64,000 bases of DNA from Tamarix chinensis. Taxonomy: Eukaryota; Streptophyta; Magnoliopsida; Caryophyllales; Tamaricaceae. A program made the translations under genes and the position numbers. Shown here one piece after another: positions 1-14,126 of the stretch. Position 1 is the stretch's first letter, and every line of letters starts with the position of its first letter. A model generated the notes under the pieces. That model had not been told where the DNA came from. It saw only the letters and a program-made list of their open reading frames with translations, and did not search any database. The stretch spans positions 2,542,001-2,606,000 of the forward strand of contig CM060181.1 of assembly GCA_030549775.1 (NCBI GenBank). Reading direction: 5' to 3'.

Positions 1-1560
1 ATAATTTATCTGATTTTGATTATGTTTGTGGGAAGCCTAAATTTTGAAGGTTTTTATCCTTCGATGCACCAAAGAAAAAGAGTAAGCTTATACATTATAG
101 AATTTGATTTAGGTTTCAATTATTTTGATTACTAAAAGTTATTAGTTGCCTTTCCTAGCATTGTTTTTTATTGTGGTTCCCTTTTGTACACATTACGAGA
201 ACTTCTATCATAGAGACAAGAAAGAGATTCTAAAATCAAATGAGCAAAAATATTCCCAAGGAAAAGGCTAGTGGACCGGTGGCTCTTTTCTAATGTGTGT
301 TTTATGTTGTTTCTCAGCTTGCTTAAATAGAGATATGCCCATATGTAAAGTTATAGTCAGTCCAATCCGTCATAAAGGGATTCTTAGTTGTGGAGAAATG
401 TTAATGTTTTATTTGGATCAAGGTAAATTAAGGGATGGTTAAACCTTAAAAATTAACCTAAATAAATGGAATAGATGTGAATTAAGATGGATGTTTAAAA
501 ATATTATTTGGATAATATTTACCCAATCTAGGTAAATTGGGGCGGATTAGGTAAAAAATTTAAATCAAATGTATCCTTTTATAAAATAAAGTTAAGGAAA
601 GTGGAATGGTATTTTGGTCAGATAGGTAAAGGTTTTACTTAAACTTTTTCCTTCCCCTCCATTACCTATAAAAATAAAGGTAAATGGAAGGTAATTATGA
701 GGAATAATTAAGTTTTATTCGCCCAAGTGCAACTTTAAAAAAATGTTACCAAATAGGATGAACGGAGGTGAATACTTTATTCACCCCAAACCATATGTAC
801 CATAAAAGATCATAAGGTTTTGGAAATTAATGTTGACCCATTATTAGTATCTAAGAACTTGCTGGCAAGGTAGTGTTCTTTGGTGCATCCTTTGAGTAAG
901 TTGTTATTGATAGTTATGCATGAGAAGTACATGAATTGAGAGCCTGATATAAATGATTAATTGCAGTGGATGTGGCCATTTTTCATTATTTTTCCAAGGC
1001 GTGTGCTAGTATCTACGGTCATTGATCTAAAAAAATCTAGAGAAGATTTTATGTCCAATGTTGTGAGATAAATACTAGAGGCATTGATACTTATTGGCAA
1101 GGGTTGTTATTATGAAGCAGCATGAAAAGCTATTCATATCTATTTCCATCCATGTGGGATTTATCTTTTGCATTGTTGATTTTCAAAGATTTTAAGATTT
1201 AGTAAGCATCAATTGTAATGAATGAACTCAGTTGTTATTTAGTCCAAAAGCATGTACCTTAGGTGCTATTTAAAATCATTTTTGTTAAACATATTTTCTT
1301 AAGTGCTTTATATTAGTATCTACATTAATTAGCACATGCCAGCTTTGTTTTGATGCCTCCATCTTTTAGTTTATTGTTATTGTAATTGCCTGTATCTAGG
1401 GTATCCTATGGTGCTTCACCTATATCAGTTCTCAACTCAAGCTAAAACCTGTCTAAAAAAATTCAAACAACATTTATGTTATGAGGATAAACTCCTATAA
1501 GGAGATATCTAATGGCATATGGTAAGTGAACAATTTCACTGAATAAAAGTATTACTAATT
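1..1560. other. AT-rich intergenic DNA, no gene seen
   Basis: No reading frame here looks like a protein family I know. Roughly 420-770 has the look of a decayed non-autonomous element (a GGTAAA/TTTACC-rich stretch closing with a GTTACCAAATAGG-like end), but I could not find matching terminal repeats or a target-site duplication. Confidence 0.3.
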
Positions 1561-4460
1561 AAATCAGCGGAAAACTTGTGAAATAACCCTAGACTTTAAA
1601 AGCTTAGCTAAGTAATGGAAAATTAAAATTTGATTACAACACCATTAAAAAGTTTAATACAACACTTGAAAATTTTCCAAAAGCAAATATAGATAAATAA
1701 AGACATATCCTAGATGGATAAGATTCTAGATTGTCTACTCTCAAAGCCAAGCCTTCAATTCATCAATAACATTCGATCTCAAGCCTATACAAGAGATCCT
1801 CTCCCCACCATCGTTGATTTGTTGTAGGACCCATTCAACCAATATAGTATGAGTATGAGTCTAGTACTAAGTAAATCACAATTACCTACCTCATGGGAGA
1901 AAATATGACACACATAAGACATGGTAATCTTTAGCTTACAATACTCATGTTCAGTTGTACATGTGATAAATACAATGAAACATGTGTTCATGGATTCATG
2001 CTTATAAATACATGAATAGACATGACAACATATATGGTACAAGCTTACAAGGAATCATGAACATATGCTATGTAACACAACTACCCTAGAAGATAGTAGT
2101 TTGCACATAAGGTCCACATGCAGTTTAAATAATAGATCATGTGATAACTGGGTACGAACATGTGTTATATGGTAGCACTATTGTAAAGAACACAATCAAG
2201 AGACATGCATAGGATGATGAAATATAAAAGTCCACAAATGAACAAAAATATTTGATTATTATATTTAATTATCATGATCACAACCATTTGATTATATTAT
2301 CTTAAGGACAGAGACTCAAATAAATTGTAAAAACTAATCTAGTATTCGAACGGTAGTATTCCTAGCTAGCCCGCCCACAAATATAACCATACCACCAATA
2401 AATAGGCCACCTAATCACTTAAGTATGCATACCCCCTATAAAGTTGAAATATATCTAGACACCTATAGAGTAGTAGAGGGTTTCTTCAAACCTCACTAGG
2501 CACCCAGAATCACAGAAGAGAAAGCACTAGAATGGTCCCAAGTGAATACCAAACCTAACTTGACTATCCCGAGTAGTACTAGTCCCGACTCTAGATCTTT
2601 CACTTTAAGTGATTAATGTTTTATTTAAAGATTTAACCAATCATAAATCAAGCCCACATAACAACACTTAAATCACTTCCATCAACACAATGAATTTCCA
2701 TTATTATATCCATTCCAAGTGGCATAAAAGCCGATTAATTTCAAGTGGCGTTAAAGGCGATCTAGTCCAAGTGGCGTTAAAGTTGATCTAGTCCAAGTGG
2801 CATTAAAGCTGATTGATTCTTGGTAGAATTAAAGTAAAAAAAGTCAGGTGGCATTAGAGCTGAATAATTCCATGCTATAACAATCCAACATAATATATCA
2901 TATAATTTCAATCCATACTCAACTAGTGATACAACTTTCTAAACCGATTATAATATAGACACATTAGAACATACTCTAAAATCACCAACATTTCGTAATT
3001 AGCTGAACATGTGAATCATATAATCAAGCTCAACACTTCACATACTCAAACACATAAAATATTTAAGAGGCATAATAACATGTGTTTGCATTGAAGTTAT
3101 AAACTCATACATACATAAAATTGCCACACAAGAACACAATATACACTTCACATAATTAAATAACATAAAACATACTTATCACCTTCCACTCCAAGAAGAC
3201 ATTCAATTTTAGAAAAACAACTATACAAATGACCAATTTCATAATTTCATTTGAAATATAGGATTTTAAGGCCAAAAATGAAATTTAATAAATTTTATTA
3301 ATTTATTTAAATTGAATGTTTAAAATGCAATTAGACATATTTTATAACATATTATATAATAAATTGATCAAAACCAATAAAAGAAATACCCAATTTAATA
3401 CAATTTGGATTTTTGAGTCCAAGATGCTAATTTGGCCAATTCTCATTAAAATATTTAAATTTATGGTTTAAAATTACAATTAAATGCATTCTAATGTAAA
3501 TTATATAACCAATTTAATAAAATAACTTGATTATATACTCCAATTTGGATCCACAAGAATTTTGACCTAAAAAAACAATTCCGGTCGATTTCACACAATT
3601 TTTCCAAATCAACACGTCTAACATAAAATTAAATCTATTTCAAAGCATATTATAAAATCAATTGAATGAAACAATTTGAGTATACAATCTAATTTCTTCA
3701 CACATGAATTTTGACATATAAATCTAATTCCAATTAATTCAACATAAATTTCTCAAATTGACAATTCAAATATGAAATTAGATATATTTTACAACATATT
3801 GTATAATCAACTTATCAAAAATAGCTTAATCAGACGAATTAAAAAAATCCGGACATTATCGGGTCAAATTTCTTATTTTCACAAATCAACCACATATATT
3901 TCAATTAACCACTCCAAATCACTGATACAACATATATATACATAATTTGACAAGCAATTTAGCTTATCTTAAGCTAATTCTCATAAATTTAATCAAAATA
4001 AGAGTTAGGGTTTGGGGTAAATATGCCAAACAAATTGCTGCAAAATTGGAGATAAAGATTGCTGGAGCTTTATTGGTGGTAAAAGACCACTCGTCGGTGG
4101 TCGGCTAGGCTCGTGATGGCCAGTGGTGGCATCAACGCTGTAGTAGGGTCGAGCGACCCACCTCGCTTCATTGCTCGCACTAGCATGTTGCTGCACTGTT
4201 GTTCGCTAGCATTGACGGTGACGAGCTAAAGGAGTGGCGTCACGGTGGTGGCCAGCCATGGTGAGGTGGTGTGGTGGTGTTGGATGATGAAGGAGTAGGG
4301 AGGAAGAAGGTCAGCGATAGGGGTTTCGGGTTGTGCAAAAGGAAATGGGAAGAGGTAGAAAGAAAAGAGGGAGAGAAGAAGAGAAAAAAGGAAAAATGGG
4401 GGGATCGGTTGGATGACCTTGTTTTGTTTCAAATACACACATATATAAGATTGTATAAAA
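1560..4460 (-). mobile_element. Degenerate LTR-like sequence, minus strand
   Basis: Read on the minus strand, this stretch has the same order of parts as the LTR at 51250-56475. A pyrimidine-rich tract (about 4440-4320) is followed by a short GC-rich proline-rich segment (about 4300-4010), then long AT-rich DNA, then a run of short tandem repeats (2715-2863). The short open frames near 4005-4440 come from this composition and are not convincing genes. Both ends are uncertain and no internal coding domain is visible. This is inference from architecture; dot-plot homology with 51250-56475 would test it. Confidence 0.35.
2715..2863. repeat. Tandem repeat, about 26-bp unit, 5-6 copies
   Basis: Copies of CAAGTGGCGTTAAAG followed by a GA-type ending start near 2716, 2742, 2768, 2794 and 2845, with a decayed copy near 2820. 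Spacing is 26 bp between the first four. The repeat lies inside the LTR-like region and resembles in style the four-copy repeat at 55563-55795. Confidence 0.75.
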
Positions 4461-7430
4461 TACCTTTATTTGAAACTCATTTAATAAAAGCCCTTTCATA
4501 AGGATCTGAAGGTATAAAATCAATATAAAAACTATTTACAACATTTTAGAAAAGCTTATGAAAGAAAATACTAACAAACACAAAGATTTATATTACTTAT
4601 AAAAATACATAATAAGACCTCAAAAAATATTTAAAACCATATAATAAAATATTTAAATCAAATTCTAAGAGATCGGGATTAATTTAAATAAATTCCAAAA
4701 ATGGTCATCCGCAAAACAAAAAGGGTAAAATAGAAGGAAATTAATTTTGAAAAGAAAATATTAAATAGAAACCAACATATTGTAACTTATTTTTAAGTCA
4801 TATTTAACGTAAACATACCAAATTATAAGTATGCCTAAAGTTTTGCAATTTTTTGTTGGTAAATACGATCGTTTTAGGGCTTAAAATATAAATAAAGATA
4901 AAAAAGGCAGTGAAAGGTATATATCTTTTTTTTTTGTCAAAGTCTTTAGTTAAAATTTTATAAAGAACATAGAGACTCAGGAAAAGCCAATAAATTCAAA
5001 ATTGTAAAATTATAATGATTTGAAAGTACTTAGATGGATAAAAGTGGCTCAAAAGTCTTCAATAACTTAAAATTGTAATAATGATTAAATGATCAAAACA
5101 AAATATTTTCAAAACGTAACTAGAGTTAAAGGGATGTAAAAATATTTAATTTTAAATATATATACTTTTATAATAAACACGTTATAAAAACCCAGCTATT
5201 ATAGTATATTCTTCCTTCATGTCTAATTCAAAATCATAATAAAAATCAATCTCATTGCAAAAAACTATCCTTAAAAATTCTACGAAGACCTACAAAATAT
5301 GTTGCATCAATTGTCTTTTGTTTTTATTTATGCAAATAAATGCATACATATTTAGTTGTAAAACCCAAAATAGGAGATACTTCCACTTCATTCTTCATAT
5401 TTATCACAGCCATAAAGACTCTGACATTGCTTTTCTTCAAACTCTATTTGTACTAAAGCTTACTTTTGGTAACTTTCTTGTGACATCTAACTTTATATCT
5501 ATATGGAGGTAAAACAAAGTCATATTTTTGAACTGTATCATCCTTAGTTATTTAAAACACTTCAGGTTCCTTCCGCATGAATATTAAATTGGACTTTTGT
5601 TGGACAATCAATCCTAAAGTCAACTTTTGTATAAACTTTATTTTCGTATCTATTTTGCAACAACATAAATGTTTCATATAAAGTTGTTTCTTATTGGCAC
5701 AAAATATTTTATGAGACTTTGTAGTACCAAACATTTCTTATAAGCATATTGATTGTCTAACTCATATGTTGCTTCCTCTTTGTACACAAATTTTACTAAT
5801 AACTCAAATTCTTATTTTAATTAAAAAAAGATAAAAACTAATCAATCGTATAAAAATTCAAATCTATATATGTTCCACAAATATTATAAACATATTTTCC
5901 ACTGCTAAACTTATGTTTTGCCATGATTATCCTATTGTTTCACCATTCCCCTTATCATGGTTCATCATTGTGAAACGCAATTTTTTGAATAGCATTAAAA
6001 TGACTTTTATCATAATTGTGGTCACATTCACCATTGTTATTCTTGTATTTCATTTTTAACATACATATAAAAAATTTTAACCCTTCCTTTAAGTAATGTT
6101 TCATTGTGCACATTGTAGTTTTTCACAATTGTTTTATAACATTTCACTATTCATTATAATGTTGTTTTACCATGTTTATCATATTTTTTCACCATCTAAT
6201 GCAAGAGAAAATGATCAAGATTTAACATTTATTATTATGGAGCATGTTATCCTCTATTTAGAAAGGATACCCTACAAATTTTAAGGTAAACAAATGACTG
6301 TATTACTAGTTATGGACGAAACTTGCAAAATAAGTCACTATCGATAGAGATGTGTGCATAACATGCATGGAGGACAAAAATGTGTTGCATAGGAGGGCTG
6401 AACGTGGTATCTGCATGATGAAACTTTAATCAACAATTTGGATGTGCAATATGGAGTATTATCATGCTGATAACTGTTAAAAAGATAAGAAAGTTAAATT
6501 AACAAAAAAAAGTATTTTAATTCTATCTTTTAGGGTTATCTTGTTATATCTTTTAAGTGTGTTTAGAGTAGGGAGCAAGCTAGTGCTTTTTGTGTAGAGT
6601 CTTATCAGGTTTTTAGGAGGATTATTTATTAATATTAAGGAGGTCTAGTGGTTATAAACACCATAGGAGTACACAACATAAAAAGAGACCAACAATTGAT
6701 GAAATTGTAAGCTTTGCTTAATTGAATTATGTGTGAGTTCTTCTCAATATTAATCAATTTTACGTGAGTGATTATTATTAAAATCCTTAATCTCTTTGTC
6801 TGTGTGAATTAGAGATTAATATCTATCCTTTAAACCCTCCATATACCCATGCCGTTCTAAACCCTAAATGCCATATACAATCGTCGTCATCATTATCTTT
6901 AACACTCATCTTCTACCAATTTTCTTACTTAATTTTTTTTATTTCCATACCTTAGATAATAATAATATTATTATTATCATACATTCTTCTTCAAAATATT
7001 AACTTAAAAATCTAGGCATCAAATCACCATATGTCCAATCATTTACCATCATAATAGTCATATTGATACTAAACCTTAATAGTAAACCCTAACCCTAGCC
7101 CATGAACCAAACTATTCCAAAACATTTACCATCACACAACTGATTCAAACAAATTCAAGCAAGCAAACTATAGTTCAAAAATCCAATTAAAAAAACGTTC
7201 ATTGTTTCATTAGCTTAATCAATTTTTGCTTAATTATTGTTGAATTCAAATCAATAGATAAATAAAAATATGAAAACTGATTAAATTCAACCTAGACTCA
7301 CTTATAAATTTCAAACTAAGGAAGAAATAAGAAATTTAGATTTATAATACATAAATGGAGAAACCATAATTGAAGAATCACCAAATAACATAAATAAATT
7401 TTATAATAATAAAGAGAATAGGTTGTTATA
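4460..7430. other. AT-rich intergenic DNA, no gene seen
   Basis: The sequence is strongly AT-rich with only short chance open frames (for example 5255-5512 and 6096-6284) that lack any recognisable motif, plausible splice partners or coding-like composition. I see no RNA gene here. Confidence 0.4.
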
Positions 7431-7543
7431 AATTTTTGGGGATCGGGGGTGGGGGAATCCCTATTAGTAAAAAAATGGGGAATTGAGGTTTGGGGAAAGG
7501 GATATCATCCTGGTCCCCACGGGGGGTCCCATTGTCATCCCTA
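7430..7543 (-). mobile_element. Truncated hAT-like MITE
   Basis: The right end reads TTGTCATCCCTA, the inverted form of the TAGGGATGRYAA terminus found at 35232-35682. The neighbouring G/C-run-rich interior (GGGGATCGGGGGTGGGGG and a GGTCCCCACGGGGGG block) also matches that element's style. No matching left terminus was found, so this is probably one end of a broken copy. Confidence 0.5.
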
Positions 7544-7889
7544 GTTTTGAGCACATTAAGCCCCTTTTGATAATCCAAATTTTATGAAACTTTGTGTATT
7601 ATTTTATTTTAGTATTCTTGATCTACACATGATCCAAAAATATTTCATCATTATTCATAACATTTTTGTATTATTTTAGATATTATTAGATACATTTACA
7701 TTATCAAATTTAGTTTCACTCCCTCAATATTTATCCAAAATTTATGATAATGCATATGTGACTTACATTATTGATAATAATTCATGAGAATCACTCATTT
7801 TCCCCCATAAATTTTGTGGCTCTCTTCTTGGAGGTGATCAGTTGGTTTTGTCTTCGTTGGTATATATAATTTTAGAAAAGTTTTTCCCC

Positions 7890-10832
7890 TCCTCCCCACT
7901 CATCTAATGTGTGGTGTGGATCAAGGAGATCCACTCCTTTCTTCCTTTCCCCTTTGGCACCACCATAGGCTTGTTATAACTAAATTTATTTTGGGTTCCT
8001 TAGTAAAACTACCCATATACTTTTATTTACTTAACTTAATCCCTAAGTTTTCTAACCTTAGCAACTTTGGATCATTTTCTTCTTATTTCTCTCCCTCACC
8101 ACCAAATCCTCTCCTCTTCATTTCTTCATCAAAACTTCATATCCTCCATGGATGATGTTTGGTTACCTTCCTAAACTTTGAGGATAAATTCGTATCCCCT
8201 TTCCTTTTGATTTCTTCTATTTTGTGTTAGTTTTAAGGATCATTTCCCTAGTCTCGTCCATGATTGTTCTAAATTTTATTTTACCCTTTTCTTATTGTTG
8301 ACGATTGGGATTAAAGATAAACCTCCCAAACCTTAAGTAAATATATTTGGTTGTGTTGTATGCTTTTGTTTCAAGTTAAGCATAGACGTGTGATTTTTGG
8401 TGGGTTTTGTGGTGGTTCATCCCCATGCCTTATTTTGATGGTAGATTGATTTTTGTCTAATCCTAATGGTTCTATGGTATTGATATATGTTTGTACTTAA
8501 ACATTCATATTGAGCTTAATTTAATTTAAGCACATTTAGGCTTTGATTTAGTTTATTGAAGTTTGGTGGTCACTAGGCCTTTTTGTGTTGGGTGGTTCAA
8601 CTTTGGCATGATTTTAAGAGTTGTGTTTGTTGTTATGAAAATATAGTGATATCATGTGATTTATTGGAATGTTTAGAATACATTTCATATATAATTGAAT
8701 ATGGTTAACAAGCTTATTATAGTTTTATGTAATGTGTTCTTGAATTTCTTACGAGCTTCAAAGGGTTTTGAGCCATCTATGGCTAAAAGTTGATATATTT
8801 AGTTTGATTCTTGATTTGAAACATTTTTCATGGTTTTCAAAAATTTATCTTTTATTAAGAATAGTATTTGAACATTAATAGAATTTTAACATGAATAGCA
8901 TATTTTATGCGTAGTGATTAAATGATTTTAAGGCAAATAATAATTTTCGGTAATAAATTTCTAATAGTTTTTGGCTATAACCTTTTTTGTATAAAATGAC
9001 ATTTTCCATCATCTGTGAGTAGTATTTTGCATGAATAGTGTTAAAAAAAAAGTTCCCATATAACCTATTTTGGTGTTTAGAGTTACTTTCCGCCATTGAT
9101 TTAGTTTTTTATGGCCTCAAATATGATTTTTTGGACTTTGAAGTATTTTTGGGATTTTGGATTAAAATGGTTTTACTCGGTTAAGAGTTTCTTGATCTTA
9201 AATTGGTTGGTATGCCTTTTGTTATTGGTTTTAGTTTATCTTAAGGCCATGGTTTCAATGGTTTTGGTTTTTAATTGGGCTTAAGGCCTAGTTTGGTTTG
9301 CTTAAAATAGTGATTTTTGAGACTGTGATCATTTTTGATATGTTTGGTTGAAGTGAATTCACCTTTGTGTTGAGTAAGATGGGCCTATGATGGTCTTAGA
9401 GAACTTGTAGTTGACTTCATTTTGGCTTTGAATAATTAAATATAAGAAAGTAAGTTGAAAATAATAATAATTAATTGAAATAAAAATTAATTTGTTGTGA
9501 GGTTACGACTTGTTGTCTAACACTATCCTTTTATGGTTAGTTGTGTTTGTGACTTATTCATTTATAAGAGAGATTGGAAGTAAATATTATCGTAGGATCT
9601 TGTGATCCTTAGTTAGAATAAAACACTAATTAATAAAGTGAAAGATACTTGGAGTTGGGCCAGGAACTCAAACCTCGGTCAGCCTCAAGTGCTGACGACC
9701 TTCAATTAAATGGTCATTTCTACCTTTGTAGGTAAAATCACTAACCTTATAGGGGGTACACATACTCAAGGAATTTGATACTTAACATTGGTGAATAGTT
9801 AGTCTGTTGCAATGATTTTGTTGATAGGTGTCTTTGACATACAAGTTATGTAGCTTTGGCGTTTCTACCATGGGTGAGATTGTAATCTATCATAAGTTTA
9901 ATTGTATTGTTGTTTGAGATGCACCCAATTGGAATGTTGTGTGTCTTCCTTAATTAATCAATCTTAGAAGTAATTAAGTTACTTTTTGTTTGATGAGTCA
10001 CACACAATTGGTGGTTGTATGATTTTCCTGGCTAGTCTTCCTCAAAAGCAAGCTGTAGTTATATTTTAGTGTGTGTTATTATTTTGGCATGAGGCATTAT
10101 GTGCACTATCATTGCGTGTTATTATTTTGGTAGGAGACATTATATGCACTAGCCTTGTTGTATGTTGGTATATGTATTAATTAGAGTTTATGCATGACTT
10201 GATTTTATTGCATGTGAATTGTTTGTTATGCATGATTTTACAAGATAGTTGAGCATGATGGGGTTTAAGTATATTAAGTTCCCTATGAAATATGAGTATC
10301 ATGATAACATGTTTTGGGGATTATTATCTATTATGGTTGTTGTATTCCTTCATATGTATCATGTTAGGCTTTACTATATTGTCATTGCATATGATAATGA
10401 TTGGGTAAACATGATATCTACTCAAGATTGGGTGTGTTTATTTACTACTGTTGTATTTTACAAATTAATTTTTTTAGTGGTTGTGGTGCAGGTGATTTGG
10501 GTATTGTCGGAGCTTGAGTCAGAATAAGAGAATAAGGATTTTAGTGTTTTATTTAGTGGCGAGACTTTCTAGTTTTTGGTTATTGTTGATGTGATTTAGA
10601 TTTTTAACCATATATTAAGCTTTTGTAAAGTAAAGAGTTTTTTCTCTTTAGCATTTTATGTTTATTGTTGTTTAATGTTTCATACCCTACTTTGCATCTA
10701 TCACAGGTTAGGTGAATGTGAATACTTCTTTATAATAGATGTGACGGTAGCCCCCTATTTTTGGTTTTCACCCTTGCATTGTACTTTTAAAATAAACTTT
10801 TAATTAAAAAAAATGGGGGTGTTATAAGATTT
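7890..10832 (+). mobile_element. Degenerate LTR-like sequence, plus strand
   Basis: The right end (10742-10832) reads TGACGGTAGCCCCC, then a T-rich stretch, and closes with TGGGGGTGTTATA. This parallels the end of the LTR at 51250-56475, which has TGGCGGTAATACCCC and closes with TGGGGGTGTGTTACA. The body is T-rich non-coding DNA with only chance open frames (for example 10249-10527). The left end is not defined and no target-site duplication is visible. A solo or broken LTR of a related family is the best reading. Confidence 0.4.
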
Positions 10833-12890
10833 TACCTTATAAGAAAAATTAGAGAATCGACCTTAGTGAAAGGTAAGGATCATGCAAACTTGAACACCAA
10901 AAACCACCTTCAAAAGTGTTAAAAGAAAACAAGGTAAGAAAACATACTATCATATATCATAAATTGAAAGGACTTTGAATCAAATAAAAATGAGAGTAAA
11001 TCATACCAAAACTTAAGATTGAAGAGAGCATGTGCTAGCTTAAATCTCACCCAAATACTAAGCTTAACCATTCCTTGCTTAAATTAAGCACAAAAGAGTT
11101 AAACTATGGCTTGCTTGATATCTTGAAGGTTAAAGAAATATATAAAAATGGAGTAATGGGTGGAATAGTTGAAGAACAAAATGTTAAAGGTTCGACCAAG
11201 AAAAGAAGAAGGAAAAGTGAGAGAAGTGGTCGGTTGTTTGGAACAAACTCATGCCATTTTTTACACCAAAATGGCTAAGTGTTAAGGACCTTATGTATAC
11301 TTGGGTGATGGTTCTTTTATGGATATGTTATGGATAAATAATGGAGCTTATTAATGAGGCTTACATGTAAAAATGGAGGGTAATGGGGTTTAACTTTCAT
11401 AATTTTATTATAAGTAGAAAAATGACATTATCTTAAAAAGTGAAAACACGAAAATATAAGATGAAAATAATATCTTTTCATCGTAATCCTCGTTTATCAT
11501 TTTGAGTATGGTGAGGAGACTCATAAAAATATAAGGAACTTGAATATGGATATATCAAAACAATTTGGGATAAGTTAGATAACCAATAGGGGCTCAAAAG
11601 TCCCACATAATACAAAATTACAAGAAATGCCAAAGAGCAAGAACAAAATGTTCTTAGAACATAACTGGGGTTTAAAATATTTAAAAGATGTAACAAAATT
11701 TATAACTTTATAAAGATCTTTAAGAATCAAGGTTTCTAAAAAAAATGGGCCGTTAAGGTAACTTCTTACACTATAGTAATTGTGCTCACCATGACCTTGG
11801 TTACCATTTACACCTTCATAGAATAGAAAACCTTCTAAAATAGTGGAAGAAGTTTAGATTTACCATGGGACAAAACTAAATGAATATATTCATTACTCCA
11901 TTTGTATGTATATTAGGTATTTTTTTAAATACTTTTTCAAATGGATATATAATTAAGCTTAATTTCTTAAATATGCCATTTAGGTTGTGCCTGTGTCTGA
12001 AAAAAAGAAGAAGAAGGTTTCAGTTTGCTAGGATGATATCAATATTAAAGGTGTAGGTGAACCCTTTTAAAAAATGTATAATCAATATACCTAAAATTTT
12101 AAAAAGTATAGTTAAATATAAAAATTAAATTTGGTTTTACGAATGATTGGAATATTATAAATTTACATTTACATATGTTTTTGACCATAATAAAAAACCA
12201 CAATCAAAATACAAAATGAAAGCCTTTTATTTACTTGAGATAGGATATGAGTAAAGATTCATATTGATCTAAAAAAAGTAAAAAAATTACGCTTCTTCTT
12301 GAAAAGAATACAAGACATTATAGTTGTTTAGAACAAATTTTAATCATTTATTTTTTGTATTTAAAAAAGAATTTTTTTTAATGATAATCCTAAGGGCTAT
12401 AATTAAGCGATTGAAAATAGAAATATTTAGCATTTAACAATACTCACCCACTTGTATATTTGTCATGGATTCTTGAATTAATATTATTTTGAGAATGAGA
12501 TTAAATGTTTATCACTAGCCTTGAGGGCTATTGTTGGCAAAACTGTTAAAAAATTATTTTAATAAAAATTAAATATTTTTAAAGAATTAATAAAAATATT
12601 TTTAAATCTTACTTATATTATTTATTAAAAAAATAAAAATTTTTAATGTATAGATAATGGAAGGAAAAAATATAAGGACAAAAGTAAAAATTTAAATTTT
12701 CTGAAGTTAATTTTTTTAATACAAAAATTTAGTATTAGAATAATTTATTTTTGATATAGAAAAATTAATATATTATAAGTTTTAAACATAATTGTTATAT
12801 TTATATGAAAAATGTTTTTTTAATTTTAATTAATATATATTAAAAATTACTAATCACTAAAATTTAATGCTAAACAACGAAAACAACCGG
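10833..12890. other. Intergenic DNA, no gene seen
   Basis: 10840-11700 read on the minus strand has a pyrimidine-rich, promoter-like composition similar to the U3 parts of the nearby LTR-like sequences, so it may be another fragment. 11700-12890 is very AT-rich and I see nothing specific in it. Confidence 0.3.
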
Positions 12891-13481
12891 AGCATCGTTT
12901 GTTTGTTGGAGTCCTTGAAGTCAGTACTAGTATTTATTCAGTTTGATGAGAGAACTGAAGGAGAAGAGTCCGTCGCAAAACCCTAAACAGGGGTTCTGGT
13001 AAGAAAGCCCCAAAACTCAAAAGCCGCCGGATTGATCTCAGCCGTTGAAAACTTCCGAACTCCTTCGTCAATACAACCTACCTAAACTTATTTCACTGTT
13101 CTTTCAGCTCACTCTTCTCTTTTTATTTTATTTTTCTGGGGTTTTGCATCTTTTTTTCCTGTGCTGAATCCTTCAATGCAAGCATACATGGCGGAATCAG
13201 TTGTTTCCTGATCGAAAGTTATTCATCAATTAAAGAGAATGATTAAGGATCATTAGTTGATAATTGTTTCATGTTGAATCATCCACTAATCGGTCAAAAG
13301 TTTTGTTCTTCCATGTGAATTATGAGCTCAATGTGATCATTCTTTTGATTGTGTATTAATGGGGGCAGCAGGTGGTTAGCTTTTGTTTGATGCCAGAGTT
13401 GTTGGGTTTTGGTTTATGTTGTTAGCTTTTTAAGTGTTTGCGATTGGGTTCTGGATTTCTTTCGAGTTAGCTTAATTTAGA
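12891..13481 (+). promoter_or_regulatory. Probable 5' UTR and promoter-proximal region of the Pumilio gene
   Basis: Base composition changes abruptly near 12890 from AT-rich to mixed. A telobox-like AAACCCTAA lies at 12978-12986; such boxes are common near start sites of housekeeping plant genes. A consensus-like donor (CTGGTAAGA, near 13007) allows a 5'-UTR intron. A seven-codon upstream ORF lies at 13188-13211. The transcription start cannot be fixed without RNA data. Confidence 0.45.
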
Positions 13482-14126
13482 ATGCTATCTGAATTGGGTA
13501 TGAGACCGATGATTGGAGGAACGGACGAAGGATCATCATTTGGTGACGACTTAGAGAAAGAAATAGGGTTGTTACTTCGCGAACAACGGCGACAAGAAGC
13601 CGATGCTCGCGAGAGGGAGCTGAATTTGTATAGGAGCGGGTCAGCTCCTCCCACCGTCGAGGGTTCATTGAACTCTGTTGGGGGTTTGATCGAAAATGGT
13701 GCGTTTTCTGAATTATCCAGGAGTAAAAATGGTGGTAATGGAGTTATTTCTGAAGAAGACCTCGAGCTTAGGTCTGATCCTGCATATTCGTCGTATTACT
13801 ATTCGAATGCCAATTTGAATCCTAGGTTACCCCCTCCATTGATGTCGAAAGAGGATTGGAGAAGTGCTCAAAGATTGCAAGGAGGGAGCTCGAGTTTGGG
13901 CGGAATTGGGGATAAGAGGAAGGCACATAAGAGCGAGAATGGTAACGGGGTTGGAAGGTCACTGTTTGCAATGCCTCCTGGCTTTGGTTCTAAGAAGGAT
14001 GACAGGGAGAGAGAGGTTGAGCCGGAGAAAGGGCAGGAAACAGCTGAATGGGGAAAAGATGGATTGATTGGTTTGCCCAGTATCGGATTAGGGAGCAAAC
14101 AGAAGAGTTTAGCTGAAATATTCCAG
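13482..14126 (+). CDS. Pumilio gene exon 1 (residues 1-215)
   Basis: The exon opens with the ATG of [13 protein letters not shown] and ends GCTGAAATATTCCAG before a GTAAAT donor, in phase 0. It encodes the conserved plant Pumilio N-terminus ([19 protein letters not shown] and later [13 protein letters not shown]). This part is mostly disordered and upstream of the RNA-binding domain. Confidence 0.92.

Noticed and set aside
4005..4523. Cluster of short frames on both strands
   Set aside because: They fall in the pyrimidine/purine-rich and proline-rich part of the LTR-like block and mirror each other on opposite strands.
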